A DNA stretch of 64,000 nt from Linyphia triangularis (Eukaryota > Arthropoda > Arachnida > Araneae > Linyphiidae), in assembly GCA_963978545.1 (NCBI GenBank), contig OZ021729.1:84796670-84860669 (forward strand), in the 5' to 3' direction. Shown here piece by piece: positions 14,696 through 29,600 of this stretch. Each line of letters begins with the position of its first letter. The first letter of the stretch is position 1. The notes below the pieces were generated by a model. The model was not told the origin of the DNA. It saw only the letters and a list, made by a program, of their open reading frames with translations, and made no database searches. A program made the translations under genes and the position numbers.

Positions 14696-17600
14696 TTCGC
14701 TTAATTGGTGCAGTGATTTTAAGAAAAATTTAGATTAATTTTCAAAAGCTTTTAAGTGTATGAAAAATATTGAACATCGGGGCCGTTTTACTGTCTCTCA
14801 GCCAAGTTCAAACATTAGTTTTGAAGTCTTTGAAAAGGGAATAAATAAAATCGAAAAAACACATGGAACTACAAAACGATAATCAAAAAACTAAAAAATT
14901 TTGAAAATATCGATATATCGTTGACTTTTATCGATATTTTTTTAGAAATATCGATAAAAATATCGTAGTATCGATACAGTGACCTTTTAGTCACTGTAAC
15001 AGCTGTCATCAGCCTCGAATCTATTTGCTAAGTTTCAGCTCGATCAACCATCGACATACCCAGCCACACACACACACAAAATTCGAAGTTAATGTATTTA
15101 ATTAGATTTAATCAAAAAAGGGTGCCCCTTACGTTGCTGATGACTGCGAGGTGTGCCAGCAGCTCGAGTATGCTGAACCAGATGCCGATGTTCTGCGCCC
15201 TCTCCGCCACCACTCGCCTCGTCTCACGGACGAACTTCTGCGCGTCCAGACGAATCTCCACCCAGTTGTTGAGGAGGGCGAAGAGAGGGGCGAGGGGAAA
15301 GGCGGCCACGAAGATCGTGATGAAGCCGAACTGAAGAACTGGGGTGAAAAGAAAGATCGTCATAGCCCTTCAAGATCATTTTTTTTAGACTGTGTTGATG
15401 GTGAAAAAACAGGGGGGGGGGGGGAGAACGATTTTGTAGCCTTTCAGTCCGTTTGCAGACCTGTGGTGATCGTGGAAAACAGGTTAAAAGAACAGTTTCA
15501 GAGCTTTCAGACAATTTACAGACTGTGGTGATCGGGAAAAACAAGCTAAAATATTGATTTCGTAGCCTTTAGACCATTTACAGACTGATGATCGTGGAAA
15601 ACAAGCTAAAAGAATGTTTTCGTAGCCTTCAGACAATTTACAGACTGATGATCGTGGAAAACAAGCTAAAAGAATGATTTCGTAGCCTTCAGACAATTTA
15701 CAGACTGATGATCGTGGAAAACAAGCTAAAAGAATGATTTCGTAGCCTTCAGACCATTTACAGACTGATGATCGTGGAAAACAAGCTAAAAGAATGATTT
15801 CGTAGCCTTCAGACCATTTACAGACTGATGATCGTGGAAAACAAGCTAAAAGAATGATTTCGTAGCCTTTAGACCATTTACAGGCTGTGGTGATGGTGGA
15901 AAACAGGTTAAAAGAACGATTTCAGAGCCGTCAGACCATTTAAAGCTCTGAACATTTCCTGAGACTTATTAGAAGGAACATTTTTAATGGATATTCAATT
16001 TCAAATTTATTTGAGTAAATTAGAGAAGAAGAAGAAGAAAGAAAAAAAAAAAAAAAAAAAGGAAAAAAAAAATGTTTTAGGGTTCGCAACTTGCAGACCA
16101 TGTACCTATTTGATTTTTTTTAGGGCTAATTAACCAAACACACATTTCGAGAGAATTCCAATCAAATCAACTAATTTCAGATTTAAGAAAGGTACAAGTT
16201 TCAAGAGTGCAGTATAGGTATCAATGTGTATTATTAGGGCTAAATACATCAAGGTATGAATTGATTACAGTACTTTCAACATCTGAAGCATGAAAAGGTT
16301 TTTAAATATATTTTTATTTTTTAGAAATTTTTTTTAAAATATAGTTCTAAATATACCTCAAATGGAGTTAGATTTTTTTATTATTTAGCTTCCCTAGGCT
16401 TCGTTGAATCTAGAGCTGAATGGATGACTCGTCACTGATAAAGTAATACGATTTGTAAAAAATTAATATGAGACTGTGCAAGATAATAGATATCCCAAGA
16501 GGAAATATAATTTCTTTTCAATGAGAATTGGGGAGGAAAAAATAAAAAGTAATATCTCACCCATTTCCAGGTACTCCTGGAAAAGCCCTTCGTTTTCGAT
16601 GAGTTGGTAGTCCTCCTCCCAACGCGTCAATTTCACCGTCGAACTCAGCTTGGTACGCTTACGGTGGAACCACGCCTTCAGCTTCCTGGAATGACCACAA
16701 TCCAGGTTAGGAAACATCGTCCGCAAAGGATCGTAAAGCAAACGCTGCTGACCGCCTTCACCAACTATTAAATCCTCACAGAAACCCATTCAGACTAGAA
16801 GTTATTTACTAGTTAGTTTTAGAGCGATTCTTATAAAAAGATACCATCAAATATCTATTCCAGTAAGTATAGTTTTAAAACGTATTTACAATCAATAAAA
16901 AAAGAGAATCATAAAATAATAAAATTTTGATGATGCTACTGGCAAAACTGGTTCCAAAAGGCTTAACTCAATGACAAATCATTGTTGGCTGTATTGGAGT
17001 TTTCTTTTCGTAAAGAGCTACATTTCTTAAAGCCATTACCATTACTGGATTTCAAATACTTAGTGTGTGAAAAAAAGTTTTCAAACTACTTCTTATCTAC
17101 TTCTTGAAAGAAAGAAAACCAAGAGAAGAAGAGAAATGTCTATCAAAGTTATTTTTAGTGACAGTCACTAGCACAATCCCACTTAGCTTTTTGTGTACTG
17201 GCACATAAAACAAGTTCTGTCGCAGAAATTCTTGAGGATTTTAATTTGACACATGATTTTAATCATACGAGTTTCTGTTTAAATTCCTTCAAATATTAGT
17301 ATCATGAGGAGTCTTTCGTTGAGTTTTTGAAAGTATCTTGGAACTTTAAGATTACTATATTGGAACTTCTATTACGGTGTTCGATTGACTGTTTGAGATA
17401 CTTACGGCACTAGTATCTCTTGCGCATTGTTGATAATCTGTTTCCCTATCATGATGATAGCCAATTGCTGAGCAAGTTCCATCAAACACCCACTGTTGCC
17501 ACACTGGAAATTAAAAAAATAATAATACAGCATTCCAGAAAATCGATTATTAAGCTGGATTTATACGCTATCAGTCGGGGTTCCAGTTTAGAATGTCAGT

Positions 17601-20600
17601 TCTGTGACGTAGGCGACCCTTGCGCCGTCTGTTGGTGATCACGGGAGAGAGCACGTGATTGGTTGATGGGAATCGCCGGCGACAGTAAAAAGAAATATAT
17701 TTCGTTTACTGGAACCAGTAGCCAAGTGACGTTAAATGACGTCACAGACTGTCGATTTAAACTAGAACCCAGACTGGTAGGATGTAAATCCGGCTTTGCT
17801 ATTATTAATATGCGGTATAATAGTTCATTGAAACTTACTTCTTCATTTCGAAGCCCAAGCATTTTATTGTAGTGGCCAGGATAGCCCACGAATCTGTTAA
17901 TAAAAATGTCTTGTCAAGAATCTTGATTCACGAAATTATTTTTATTTACAAAAATGCAAACTCATCCAAATAATTTGAACATTGAATACTCAAAATGTCT
18001 TTGAAACCGCTAGATAATTTTTTAGTAATGAATTTTTTATACTGTTCTTCCCCTAGAGATTATCCAACAACGCTTTTTCGAATCACTTTTCTTTCTATCT
18101 AATCACTCACAACATGAAATGTTGAATAAATGACTCAATAACTTTCTAATAGTTTAAATGAAACTAGGGGGCTTCGCCCCCTGCTCGCTAACGCTCGCCA
18201 ACCCCCAAACACCTCGCTTTGCCTCTCGAATTTGTGCTTAAAACATCTTGCTGCACTCGAATAGGTTTGCCAGCCATAAAAAATGTAACCAAATTTTTAT
18301 AACTTTAATGTAAGGCCTAATAGAGAAAACACCCAAATTGCAAGTTTCATAATAGAAAGTTAAATATACTATCCGCCAACATTCTGACTTAAAACTTCAT
18401 TAGTTATGCCCTTACATTGAAGTCCCAATATCTCTTATTTATTCTGATAAGTCGCCCCGTTAGAGAACGACGTCCAACGCGAGGCATTTTCTGGATAGAA
18501 ATACTTCAAAATAATAATTACTCTAATACAAAAATGCTTCAGAAAAACAGAAAAAATCTACTTTGAAACGAAGAGTTTAAAAAGAGCTTTAAAATTAGCA
18601 ACGGGTTTGTTGTTTACATACGTAAGGATAGCTTTAAAATTAGCAACGGTTGGTTGGTTGGTTGAACCCCCGAGCAGCGGGTTTGTTTACTTAAGGATGT
18701 TGCCATTCTTATATTCAAAATCATTGAGGCTTTGTAGTAGCTTAATGATGAAAAATATTGAAATTTAACTAATTAATAAAGTGTTAATAAATTATTTTGG
18801 CACGTTTTGGCAAATCTACAGCTTATTTCCTTTAAAATGACACCTTGATCATTGAAATGGGTTGAGTAGTTTCGTCGGACGGACTAACCCCAAAAAACGT
18901 ATTGCCTATTAAATATATAGATTTAGTACACAGGTAGTTAGTGTGTAAATGACCGAAAATACCCAATTTAGAAAATTAAAAAATGACCACTTAGGATTTT
19001 TTTTTTTAAAATTTGGATTCGGATAAGTAAAGATACGTTCAGATTTATTATTTATAATGAAATATATTTTTTTTTCTATAAAAGTTTTGAATCATAATAA
19101 ATGTCTTATATTTTTTAATCAAACTGTTAAAAGAGAGTTGTGATGAAAAATTGATGAAAACATTCACTGTCATATTTGTATTGTCAATTCGGATTATAAT
19201 AATATGTGAATATTGATATTGATTTTAATGAAAAACTACTTTTACTTGAAACAAATTAAGAAAAAGAATCAAAGTGTTGATAAAAAAAGTTGTGGTAGTT
19301 ATCGCCTCAGACATCATGGACGTCTTTCTTTCTTTTTAAATAAATAAAAAAATAAAAAAGCCATTTGGTTAGATGTTGTGAAATCTAAGTTATAACACAT
19401 CTTTCGAAGGATTTTTTTAACCATTAGGAGCCTGATTCTTAAATTGAAAAAATATTCACGTTTTTATTGCAGTAACATTACGTGATGGTTACATACATAC
19501 AGCCAAATATCAAAAACAAACCAATTGCAAGTGTGCAATTTGATTTAAAAGTTCGGTACCAAATTTGAAACTTTGGGCATTCTATTTAAGGGTCCAAGAG
19601 AATCACACCAGGAGAAGGATTTTTTAAATTTATATCAAGATACACGAGTTATAAAGAAAAGAAATACGAAGAAATGATTCGTAAATTTAAATTCTGAACA
19701 TCTTATTAATATTTATCTTGTAGATTCCGAGTTCTTAACGAATAACTTTTTTTTGGGTAACGAATCTGAAAAAATACAATTGGTGACATGTTTCGCAATT
19801 TTTTTTATTTTTTTTTAAACGGTTTTAAATAGTATAGCACGTCTTTTTGTAAAGAATGTAGCACTGAAAGAGTTATGAGGAGGTCTTAGAAAGGATCATT
19901 CCTTATATTCGCTATGTTACAATCTTCTTAGTTCAGTGTATTTAGAAACTAATATCTGTAAAACCTCCTGGACATTTGGTGAGTAGGTAGGGAAAAGATC
20001 ACCTAATGAAATGACATCAATGTTTTTTATTTAATGTCTAGCCATTATAAATGAAAATCAAAATAGCAAAAGAATAAAACCAGATGGAGCCACTGCATAC
20101 GCATTGACGTAAGGATTTCAAACATAAAATAAAATATATTAGAGGCTATTTTCAAGTTTTTAATTCGTGTCAATTCATGAAATGATCATCTTCGTACCTA
20201 CTCATCAAATGTCAAGGTGGTTATAGAAAGTAGTTTCTAAATGCACTTGGCTATAAAAGATCGTAACATAGCGAGTGCAGGAAATGATCCTTTCTATGAC
20301 TTCCTGTTAAGTTAAAGGGTATTTGACTTACCTTCCTTTGAAAAAGGCAATGTAGAAAATAGAGGAGTAGAAGTTGATGAACTGAAATATAAATACTTTG
20401 AATGTCAAGTTGTCATCGAAGTCCGTCTGAGTCCTATGCATCTCTGTAATACATTAAAGAGATTAGAGCTCATACATGTCTTATTTCATTTTCTGAGCAA
20501 TTACGTAAGGCACACTGAAACAAAGAATAAGAAAGTTATTTCTTTAAAAATTACTTGAATTTGCGGTACAACTTATTTAAATACCTTAAGAATGATCAAA

Positions 20601-23600
20601 GGAATTTCTCAGCACTGCAGAGCTAATTTTATTAGACTCCGTCGCAAAAAATAGGAAAATATTCTTATATTAGAGCCATCGAAACAACCGGATAGACTCC
20701 TCCGATGGCAACGTAAGGAAAAGAACACGTCGGTGCGTTTGATGATGATGGGTGGACGATTATCCAATCACAGATCACTTTTATAGTTGGGTGGGAATGC
20801 TTGAAACCTTGTAAAGTGTTAGAGTAGATATAATTTTGCCCATTATTACTGATTAAGGTCCACTATTCCTAGTTCTGTTCTGTAAAATTCAAGACTTTTT
20901 TTTTCAATCCTCGTCAATTCTTATTTTTCGTCCACCCAACGATCTGGCAATAGCTTCATTTTCCCAGCGTTAAGCAGTCTATCCAGTTGTTTATCTATAT
21001 CGATGGTTGTAAAGTCAGCATCTATTTGTAACAATGGATATTTCAAAGAGTAAACAACCAATCACAATTTTATATCCATTGAATACTTTATAAAGGTGTA
21101 CTATATTTGGATATTAAGTTGCATTTCAACGTATGCGCCCGCAACGTAAACACCCGCCAGGGAAATTGTCATCAAGCAGATGGATTGACCGCCGGGGATC
21201 GACAGAATGGCCTGCACGCAGCCCCGATCTAATCCCATGCGACTCTTTTCTTTGGGGTTGGACTAAGGAACAAGTATATATGTTAAAATCAAGCGATATT
21301 AACAGCCTTGAACCAAGTATCCTTGAAGTGTTTGTAAATGTTTCAGTTGAGATGCTAAGAAGAGCTGTGAATTCTGTTTCTAAAAGATTCCAGAAATGCG
21401 CGGAAAATGCTGGTGCATACGTTGAAATGTAACTTAATAACCAAATGGTACGCCTTAATAACGTATTCAATGGAAATAAAACTGTTATAGGTTGTTTTAC
21501 TCTTTGAAATAACCGTTGTTACAAATAGGTACTGACTTTACAACCACCCTGTATATCGATGATTAGAGCCCAGCAATTAGGCCGAAACCAATTTTGAACT
21601 CGGTAAGTTTTTGTCATCGAACAGCTTTTTTATGTAACCAATTTTACAGCTGATTTATTTTCAGTTTCAATTCAAATGGAAAATGTTTGCAAAGACTGCT
21701 GAAGCTCAAGTGGAATCACTTTTATAAAGCTTCTGTCCATCTGAAGTCAGCATAGAAATTCCACTGGAAGTGTCTGGAATATTGACAGAATTGAAACTCT
21801 TAGGGAAAGTCAAACTATGCGGTCATCAGGTTGGAAGTTAAAGGTTTCGCGCCGAATCATATCCTCAAACTCATCAGCTAGATGATATATTTGTTACTAA
21901 TTGACGACAATATTGATTACATTTTACGATGCTATTAATTTCAAACTTGTAAGTCAACTTCTAATTGAGAAGAAATCATAGTAAAGATCATTCCCTATAC
22001 TCGCTATGTTACTACTTTCTAGCCCAATGCATTTAACAACTAATTTCTATAATCACCTTGAAATTTAGTGAGTAGGTACGAAAATGATCACTTCATTAAA
22101 TGACATAAATTAAAAACTTGATATTAGCGTCAATATATTTTATTTTATATTTGAAATCCTTACGTCAATGCATATGCAGTGGCTCCACCTGGTTTTGCCT
22201 TTTGCTATTCTAATTTTCATTTATAATTGATAGGCATTGAATGAAAACAATTTATGTCACTTCATCAAGTGATCTTTTTCGTATCTACTCACCAAATGTG
22301 AATGTTCTGTACAAAGTAGTTTCTAAATGCACTGGACTAGAAGATTGTAACATAGCGAGTATAGGGAATGATCCTTACTTAGTGCTTCCTCTTAAGAATT
22401 TTACATACAGTGAAAGTTACATGCAACTACTTATAAAATTACAATTTAGTATTCACGTATAAAACATTTCAATCCATTAGGAAGTTCAACCTAATCGGAG
22501 CATGTATGAAAGTAACTGTCACAATTACGACTTGTTTGATCAACATTCTCTCAACTACAGTGGTGGCTCGTGAGGTACAGCAAGCACATCCGGGATGCAT
22601 CTAAATGGTTAGTTTAAAATTAAAATTTACCAATAGCTAGTCAACTTTGATTATTTATTTTACTAATTTTTTTATAAATGTAGATTAGAATCGCAAATGA
22701 AGAAGTAATTTCTACGGTAGGGGGGGGGGGGGGAGGAAACCTCCTATAAATAGCAAATCTGTTGCACAATGCACAATTGAGTGGAAAAAAACGTCAAAGA
22801 TTGTCGAGCGAGGAGCAGCCGAAGGAGTGAAATTCCAAACAAGCAGCAACGTTGGCAAGGTAACAGCTGCTGGTATGGAATCTCTCTCCACGCTAAATGA
22901 ATACGGCGTTGTAACGAAATGCAGCCAGTTAAGAATTTTCCCGACATCGGCTGCACTTGTGAATTCGATGTACCGATTGGCTCGTGTGTGAGGGGGTTTA
23001 GAATGAGTGGGTGGGAGACTAACGAATATCTCTTAGAATTTTCTCCACTAAACGGAAATAGTTTCCGTGATAAGTTTACACATCCGATTTCTCATTACTT
23101 CTTAAGTTAATACTAAAACTTATAATTGAACCTAAAGCGTATGCATCTTTCGCTGTGGGCGACGGGCCTCGATCCCAAGACCATTGGAACTCGAGAGACC
23201 GCTGTGCAAAAGAGTACTGCATTGCACAGAAGTTTTATCTGTTATTTGAGGTCGCCACACAGCCTCCTCCCAGCGACTGAAGAAGCGATGCTGTTGATCA
23301 ACGTCTGATCGGAGTTGGAGGTTTGGGATGCTTGTTGCATCGTTGTGTCCGCTTGTTGCACGCGAGTTGCGTATGTGATCGCATGTTGCGATGTAGTGTC
23401 TGATCGCTTGTTGCGATGAAGTTTCTCCTTTCAGAAAGTGCCGATAGATGGCAGCATGATTCGTTTTTGTCCGGCTGTCACCAATAAAGCGTATGATGCT
23501 TTCGCTGTGGGCGACGAGCCTCGATCCCAAGACCATTGGAACTCGAGGGATACTTTACCGCTGTGCAAAAGAGTACTCCATTGCACAAAAGTTTTATCTG

Positions 23601-26600
23601 TTATTTGAGGTCGCCACAAACCCTTTCGATACATGAAGCTAAGTTATAACTACGTTAAAATAAGTTTTTTTTTTCTATTTTCTTTCATATACATCATGAG
23701 TTTCCTTTCAATATTAACAAAATGTTATGGATGAAATATGAATGATATCATTCATGTTTCATTCGTATCATTTTGTAAATACTGAAAGGCGATTTTGAGT
23801 AACTAAAATTATAGAATTTTCCATTTAATGGATGTGGGAAGTGAGGGGGGGGGGGGGGGGAATCACTGCTCCTGCTGCACTAACATATTTCAGCACGGAC
23901 CACCACTGCTTCGCAATACAGCCTTGCTTACCCCACTGCGTTAGTTTGAGCGCCAGTTTCTCGTACACCCTTCCCAGTGCCATGATGAGGAGGAGATTGA
24001 CCACCGCCCCAGTGGAGCTGGCGATGAGGGAGGCGGCGCCACGAAAAGTGTCCGTCCGGAAGAGGAAGATGGAAACAAGCACTCGGTAGATGATCACGGC
24101 CACAATGAAGATCATTACCAGCGCCATCTGTTGGGGGGGAATTTATGTATATTTCTGTGGGTATATTTCTTTGATTACAATACATGCTGAAATATTGCAT
24201 CAAATAGTATGGATTTTTTTTTTGTACTTAAAATAAAAGGTATTTTATTTTATCTTAACGCTAGTATGACAATTCCATTTTTAATCTTAAAAGTTAAAAT
24301 ATTTCATGTTTTTCTCAATATCCCTCCTTATTTCTCGTAATTTCTCAATAACGTTTTCCCCCAAGCGAAATACCGCATTTTCGACACAAATTATTTTGGT
24401 ACTTTAAATAGTACTAATAAAAAGTCATCCTATATTTTCGCATCACAATTCACATTACATGTAACCTTAGTTACATGTAATGAAACGGTTCTGATATTTT
24501 GTATGTGCAATATCAAAGCGAATAATTTTTTTGAGAACCTGATGTTTTAATAGTTGGGTATAAAAATAGTTGGGAATTATATTTTACAAACTGTAACTTA
24601 AGAGAAGGATAGTCAAAGTCCTTTTCAATGCTCTTGACAACAATCAATCTCAAAAGTGTTAGAAGGCAATTAAAGAAAGGATGTTCATGAAGAGGTAGAA
24701 AAAGTTGATTCGCCAGTTTCAATCAAGACATATATAGTAATAATAGTTTTGTATTCAAACTTAAATATATGTTGATCGACAAACAAAAAAAAAAGATAAG
24801 CGCTATTAAATTTTAATTTTACTTGATACTAGGCTTGGGCGATGAATCGATACATCGGCCAAAACCGGCGTGAAGCCAATATCGTCAAACTGCTGTCACT
24901 ATTTTCGCAAAACCGATACATCACGGTGTTTATTGACGAGTCAAAGCGCACGTGCGATACTTACCTTCTTACCTATCACTTCATGAAAGAAGAATTGTGA
25001 TGTTACGATCCACCCTCCATTCATGCGCGATGCTTCTAAGATACTACACAAACATAGTGCAACGTCAATATCATGAGCGATACTTCAGCACATCGCGGTA
25101 ATCCTATTCACCCTGATGCTTATGCGCGATCTTTCCAAGACTGTATAGAAACGAAGCGCCAATGACAACATCGGGCATAACCGACATCGTACTCTTCACT
25201 TATACACGTTCCATTCGCTTCAGTGCATGCGCGATACTTTAATAAACACACATCGCGTTTCACGATTTTTTTCTCGGTATTCTAGATTCTAGTACATCAT
25301 CGTTTAAGCACAAGATACATTTTTCTAATGCTGTTTGCTACCACGTTTTACAGGAATGCGTTGATTATAAGGAATAATGAGCTTAATAATTTGTACTCTT
25401 ATTTGCTGACTTCAATTGGTAAGTTAAATAAGTTTCGGTTTACCGCCAGGAAGCATGGGCGCCGTCAGGAAGGTGAAAGGGGAATTTCACTTGCACCCAC
25501 CTGGATTTTGAAAATTAAAATCTTAAAAACATAACAAATAAAGTAACAGTTTGCTTTACTAGGATTTAAATTTTGTTGTAAAGTAAGATATTTTTTCTTT
25601 TTGAGAATCTTCCATTGCAGACATTGACTCTTGTTTCGTAACATATCTCTATACTTAGCATACATTTTTAGTATTTCTTGAGTTGGATTTTTTTTTTTTT
25701 TTGCCGCGAGAAGAAATCGGTTATGTCTTTCACGGTGACATTCGGTCTATTATAAAAACACATACGAGCACAGTTACAATTAGAAATCTTGGAGAAATAA
25801 AGAAGGGGGGGGGGGGGGTACTGAATCATTGAAAAGTAGGATGATGGGAAATTATTTCCGGTTGTAAATTACAAGAAATTTATTGTTTTTGGAAACGGTA
25901 GGATTTTGGTTTCTATTTTAGAAATCCGTTGAGAATACAGATGCAACATAAACGATTGAAAACAACTAGTTGTGCCCCGAATTGAATGACAGGACTTTTC
26001 ATTAACAGATTTAAAGAAAGTTAACAATAGCAAAAAAATAGTTTGTATTTTTAAAAAAATGTCTTTATTATGGATTTATCGAAAGATTTGTCCGGTTCGG
26101 ACTCTCGAATGTTTCCTCCATTTCAATACACCCCAGGCTTATTAATATTTATTTCAATTTTACCGTCACAAATATTTTTGAATGAAATTTAAAAAGCCCA
26201 AGAAACAGAGGTAAGCTTCGATTTTGATATTTCCGAAATCGAAAATATCTTTCCATTTTCAATGCTTATCGATGCGCAAATATGCTATAAATTTATACTA
26301 TTTGCGATTTGCACAACTAAAAAATTTTGTTATGACAACGCTGTTTCGAAGTATTTTATAAATAAAAAAAATTTGTTAACATCGCGATGTATCGTGACAT
26401 CGTGTTGTTTGCTTCCCGATATATCGCGATGCAGAAACGTTAACATCGCCCATGCCTACTTGATACTTTACTTTTTTAACCACGGTTACTATAAGAGTTT
26501 TAACGAATCGTATGGCTTTGACCGAGCTATTTCATGACGTCACTCACTCGACGAATCACTATTGGCTAACCCTGTCTCCTCTCAGTTGAAGATGTCACAA

Positions 26601-29600
26601 AAGCAAGATTATTGCGCAGCCAATCAGCTCGCAATAAAAACCGGATCGCACACAACGCAGCGCATTCAATGAGGTCATGATAAGTTGTCTCGGACCGTAG
26701 TACAAGAAATACTGACCATGACCAGAATGGCTCCTGATCCCACCGCAATCCTCTTCGCCCTGACAGATGCGGGAAAAGAGGGCTCCTTGATTCCGGTGAT
26801 CGGGTTCCGCTCCACGCACGGTGCTTTGGCCGCAAACTCGGGACGGGGCCTCTCCTGCACAAATAAAAAGCCCTTTCAAGATTACAGACTAACACTGTGC
26901 GTTTCTTACTCATAAAACTTTGTAGCAGTGTGCGCAAACGGGGAGTCGAACCTGGGACTCCTAGATCAAGAAGGCAGGCGCGCTAACCACTAGGCAAAAG
27001 TGACCACTAGTCACCACCGCTGTTGTATCTGTCATTTGTACACGTGACCACCACAACTTAAAACAACCCGGATTGAACGTAAATGTTACTGCAGCGCTTC
27101 GCTTACTGGTTCGTTCCACTGACCTCTAGCAACAACTTCTGAATAGTGCATGTTGACTTGAAGCCGAACAAGGCCTAACAATCATCATCATCGAGATTTA
27201 TATTATACTAGAAGACCACATACCCTGAGTTCACTGAATACCCTACAACGATGGGTAAACCGGTTCCTACAGCGTATTCAGAGTATGTTGTCTTCTAGTA
27301 TAGCAACTTCCTCCCAGGCTACTTAGAATGTGTTCATAACCTTGGTTAAACCTATAATGTGTAGCATAGATAGGGGAAGTATTCAATGGGCTTCATTTGG
27401 TTCAAAAGCGGAAACCGCTTATAAGCTATTCAAGGCCAAGGTCACACGAGCGTTTTTCCGCACTGTGTAAACGCAGCTTCTTTTCATGCAGCTTGAAAAT
27501 CTACTCAAAACCGGCCACACGTGAGTGTTCTTTAAAGCGAGCCCAGTCGCTTGTTTGTGATAGCATTATCGATCCAAGCATCTCTTTTCAATCATAGACT
27601 TATTATTATCAATAGACTGCGAGTTCCCACTTCAATTATACAACAACGAGAATGAAACCAAAATAAATCACATGAGTAGGGACTTTTTGGCAGATTTGGC
27701 GGGTTTCTCCTCACTCAGGCGATAAAGGATAATAAGATTATTAGATAAAGGATTAATTTTACGACGTAGCCAAATTAAAAACCACGTTGATTGATAAACG
27801 AATTTTGTGATTCATTTTGGTTTCATTCTCGTTGTATGATTGAAGTGGGAACGCGCAGTCTATCGATAATAATAAGTCTATGTTTTCAATTCAGGGTTTT
27901 TGAAAATCTGTATGCTTTGATCTTGAAGATAGGAATATTTATAAATTACAAGAATTATAAATTCGCAATCCTGAATCCAAGTAGCATTCCATGATATAGT
28001 TTTTTTAAATATCAAACATTTTAGACGATAACACACGAATACAGTAACAATAGAGAAACAATTACATGCAGCGGAGTGTTTTCACGTGCGTGTGGTAGCC
28101 ACTGATCTTGAAAAATAGGTCTGGTTGCATCCTACATCAGGTGACCTTGAGAATATGACAAACGATCCCCCCTCCAGCATGCAAACAAGCTACGTCTGGC
28201 CATGTGTATGTTACAGTAGTTTGTCTATATGTTGTTGCATGCTTTCAAGCTGCTTTTTTGCATGAAGAAAAAGGCTCGTGTGGCCGTAGCATCAGTAGTT
28301 GTAGTTCAAGATCAGTGGTTCGTTCTGGATGGGCATTCAATACCATCGATATTGATAAACATTTGGATCGACTGCTCCGATGTCAATGCAAGGGGGAAAA
28401 GGAGCTGGTGGTTGATGATGATGAGTGGATGATTAACCAATCACAATTCACTTTTATAGTTGGGTGGGAAAATGAGAAACCTTGTAAAGTGCTACAGTAG
28501 ATATTTTTAGCACATTATTGCTAATTAAGGTCTACTACTGACATTTCTGTTGCGTACAACCCAAGATTTTATTTTCCATCCTCGGCAAATCGCATTTTTT
28601 TTGGATAGGCTTCATTTTTCCAGCGTTCAGCAGTCTATCCAGTTGATTATCTATTTCGATGTTCAATACTGAAGTTAGGGAAGATAAAGGACGCTGTATT
28701 GACAATTCCTGATTTCCCAGAAGAGTAGATATAAGTGGAAAAACTGCCTATTTTCTCTTGTTATTGCTACTGTTTTAAAAATGAATTATTCTAAATAAAA
28801 GCTTCATCCATTATGAAACACTTTATGAAACAAAGTTATATTTAAAAATATCCAAAAAGGGCACAAAATACTATTAATACCCTAATAATAACATTAGAAA
28901 ACAATGAAGATAATGTCCTTTATCTCTAAGGTGAAAAGTTGAAATATTCGGCATCGAAGATTCTAAGAATTTGAGGAGGATTTTTTTTTTTTTGCGTGTT
29001 TAATGATAAATACTGTTAACTAGGCAAAATTGGTGACAATTTCGATGAATTTGTATTAATTTTCCAAAATGAAACGAATTCATCACAAACTTATTGAAAA
29101 ATCATTTGTCTCCTTAAAGGACAATTGGAATTAAAAATTTACATTTTTCATAGCTGCCGGTCTGAAATACAAACCTCTATTTGAATTTTTGATGTCTGAA
29201 ACTTATGTTTGAATAGCTGCTGCACTGAGACAGTTAAACCGATTTATAACGCATCTCATGTCTCGCACTTGTAGTTCAGGCTGTGCGAGTTACTAATGGA
29301 TTTCAGACTGTGGTTTCCAAAACATTTGATAGTTAACCTATTAAATTTCTGCTTCTGAATTCCCCTCCTCATGCTCTTACATTTGACCTATCGCACAATT
29401 TTGTAGGAGAGAAACGAAAAGTGTTTTTTTTTTTTGGGGGGGGGGGGAGGATTTGACATGCCAGCTTACATATGGAACGAGACAAAAAAAGAATTTCTTC
29501 ACAATCGGACATGCGCTCTGCCCGAGAAAGATTTAGGTCACTTACCAAATCCCAGTTAACACAGCAGTATTGACCAATGTCGGAAACAAAGGTTCTGGAA

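Larger units (their letters stand above)
13202..15132 (-). other. Intron between exons 15 and 16
   Basis: Holds MITE-4 copy a, an (AAT)n run near 13750, an interspersed repeat (14174-15111) with a hAT-like insertion, and a long (TA)n. The 13770-14170 stretch is empty. Confidence 0.7.
17894..20331 (-). other. Intron between exons 11 and 12
   Basis: Holds a Helitron (18164-18921) and MITE-1 copy b. The 18922-19876 stretch is AT-rich with nothing recognised. Confidence 0.65.
20444..23931 (-). other. Intron between exons 10 and 11
   Basis: Holds MITE-4 copy b with a mariner-like piece, MITE-1 copy c, an LTR-like tandem remnant, and G-tracts at about 22720 and 23847. No host coding sequence; 22400-23120 carries nothing I recognise. 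Confidence 0.7.
24128..26716 (-). other. Intron between exons 9 and 10
   Basis: Mostly a hAT element inserted in a MITE-2 copy. A small palindrome TTACATGTAA...TTACATGTAA lies near 24454-24481. Confidence 0.7.

Noticed and set aside
15092..15544. Several plus and minus frames of 80-126 codons
   Set aside because: Shadows of GC-rich exon 15 and of adjoining intron; only the minus frame with [17 protein letters not shown] is meaningful.
15484..15930. Regular 60-base repeats as a CRISPR array
   Set aside because: Units are contiguous with no unique spacers, in an animal intron.
22744..23536. Minus-strand frames up to 134 codons
   Set aside because: They cross the LTR-like repeat and lack any domain; repeated text explains the similar frames at 23132 and 23431.
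26937..27003. Functional tRNA
   Set aside because: Stems do not pair well and no proper anticodon arm is clear.
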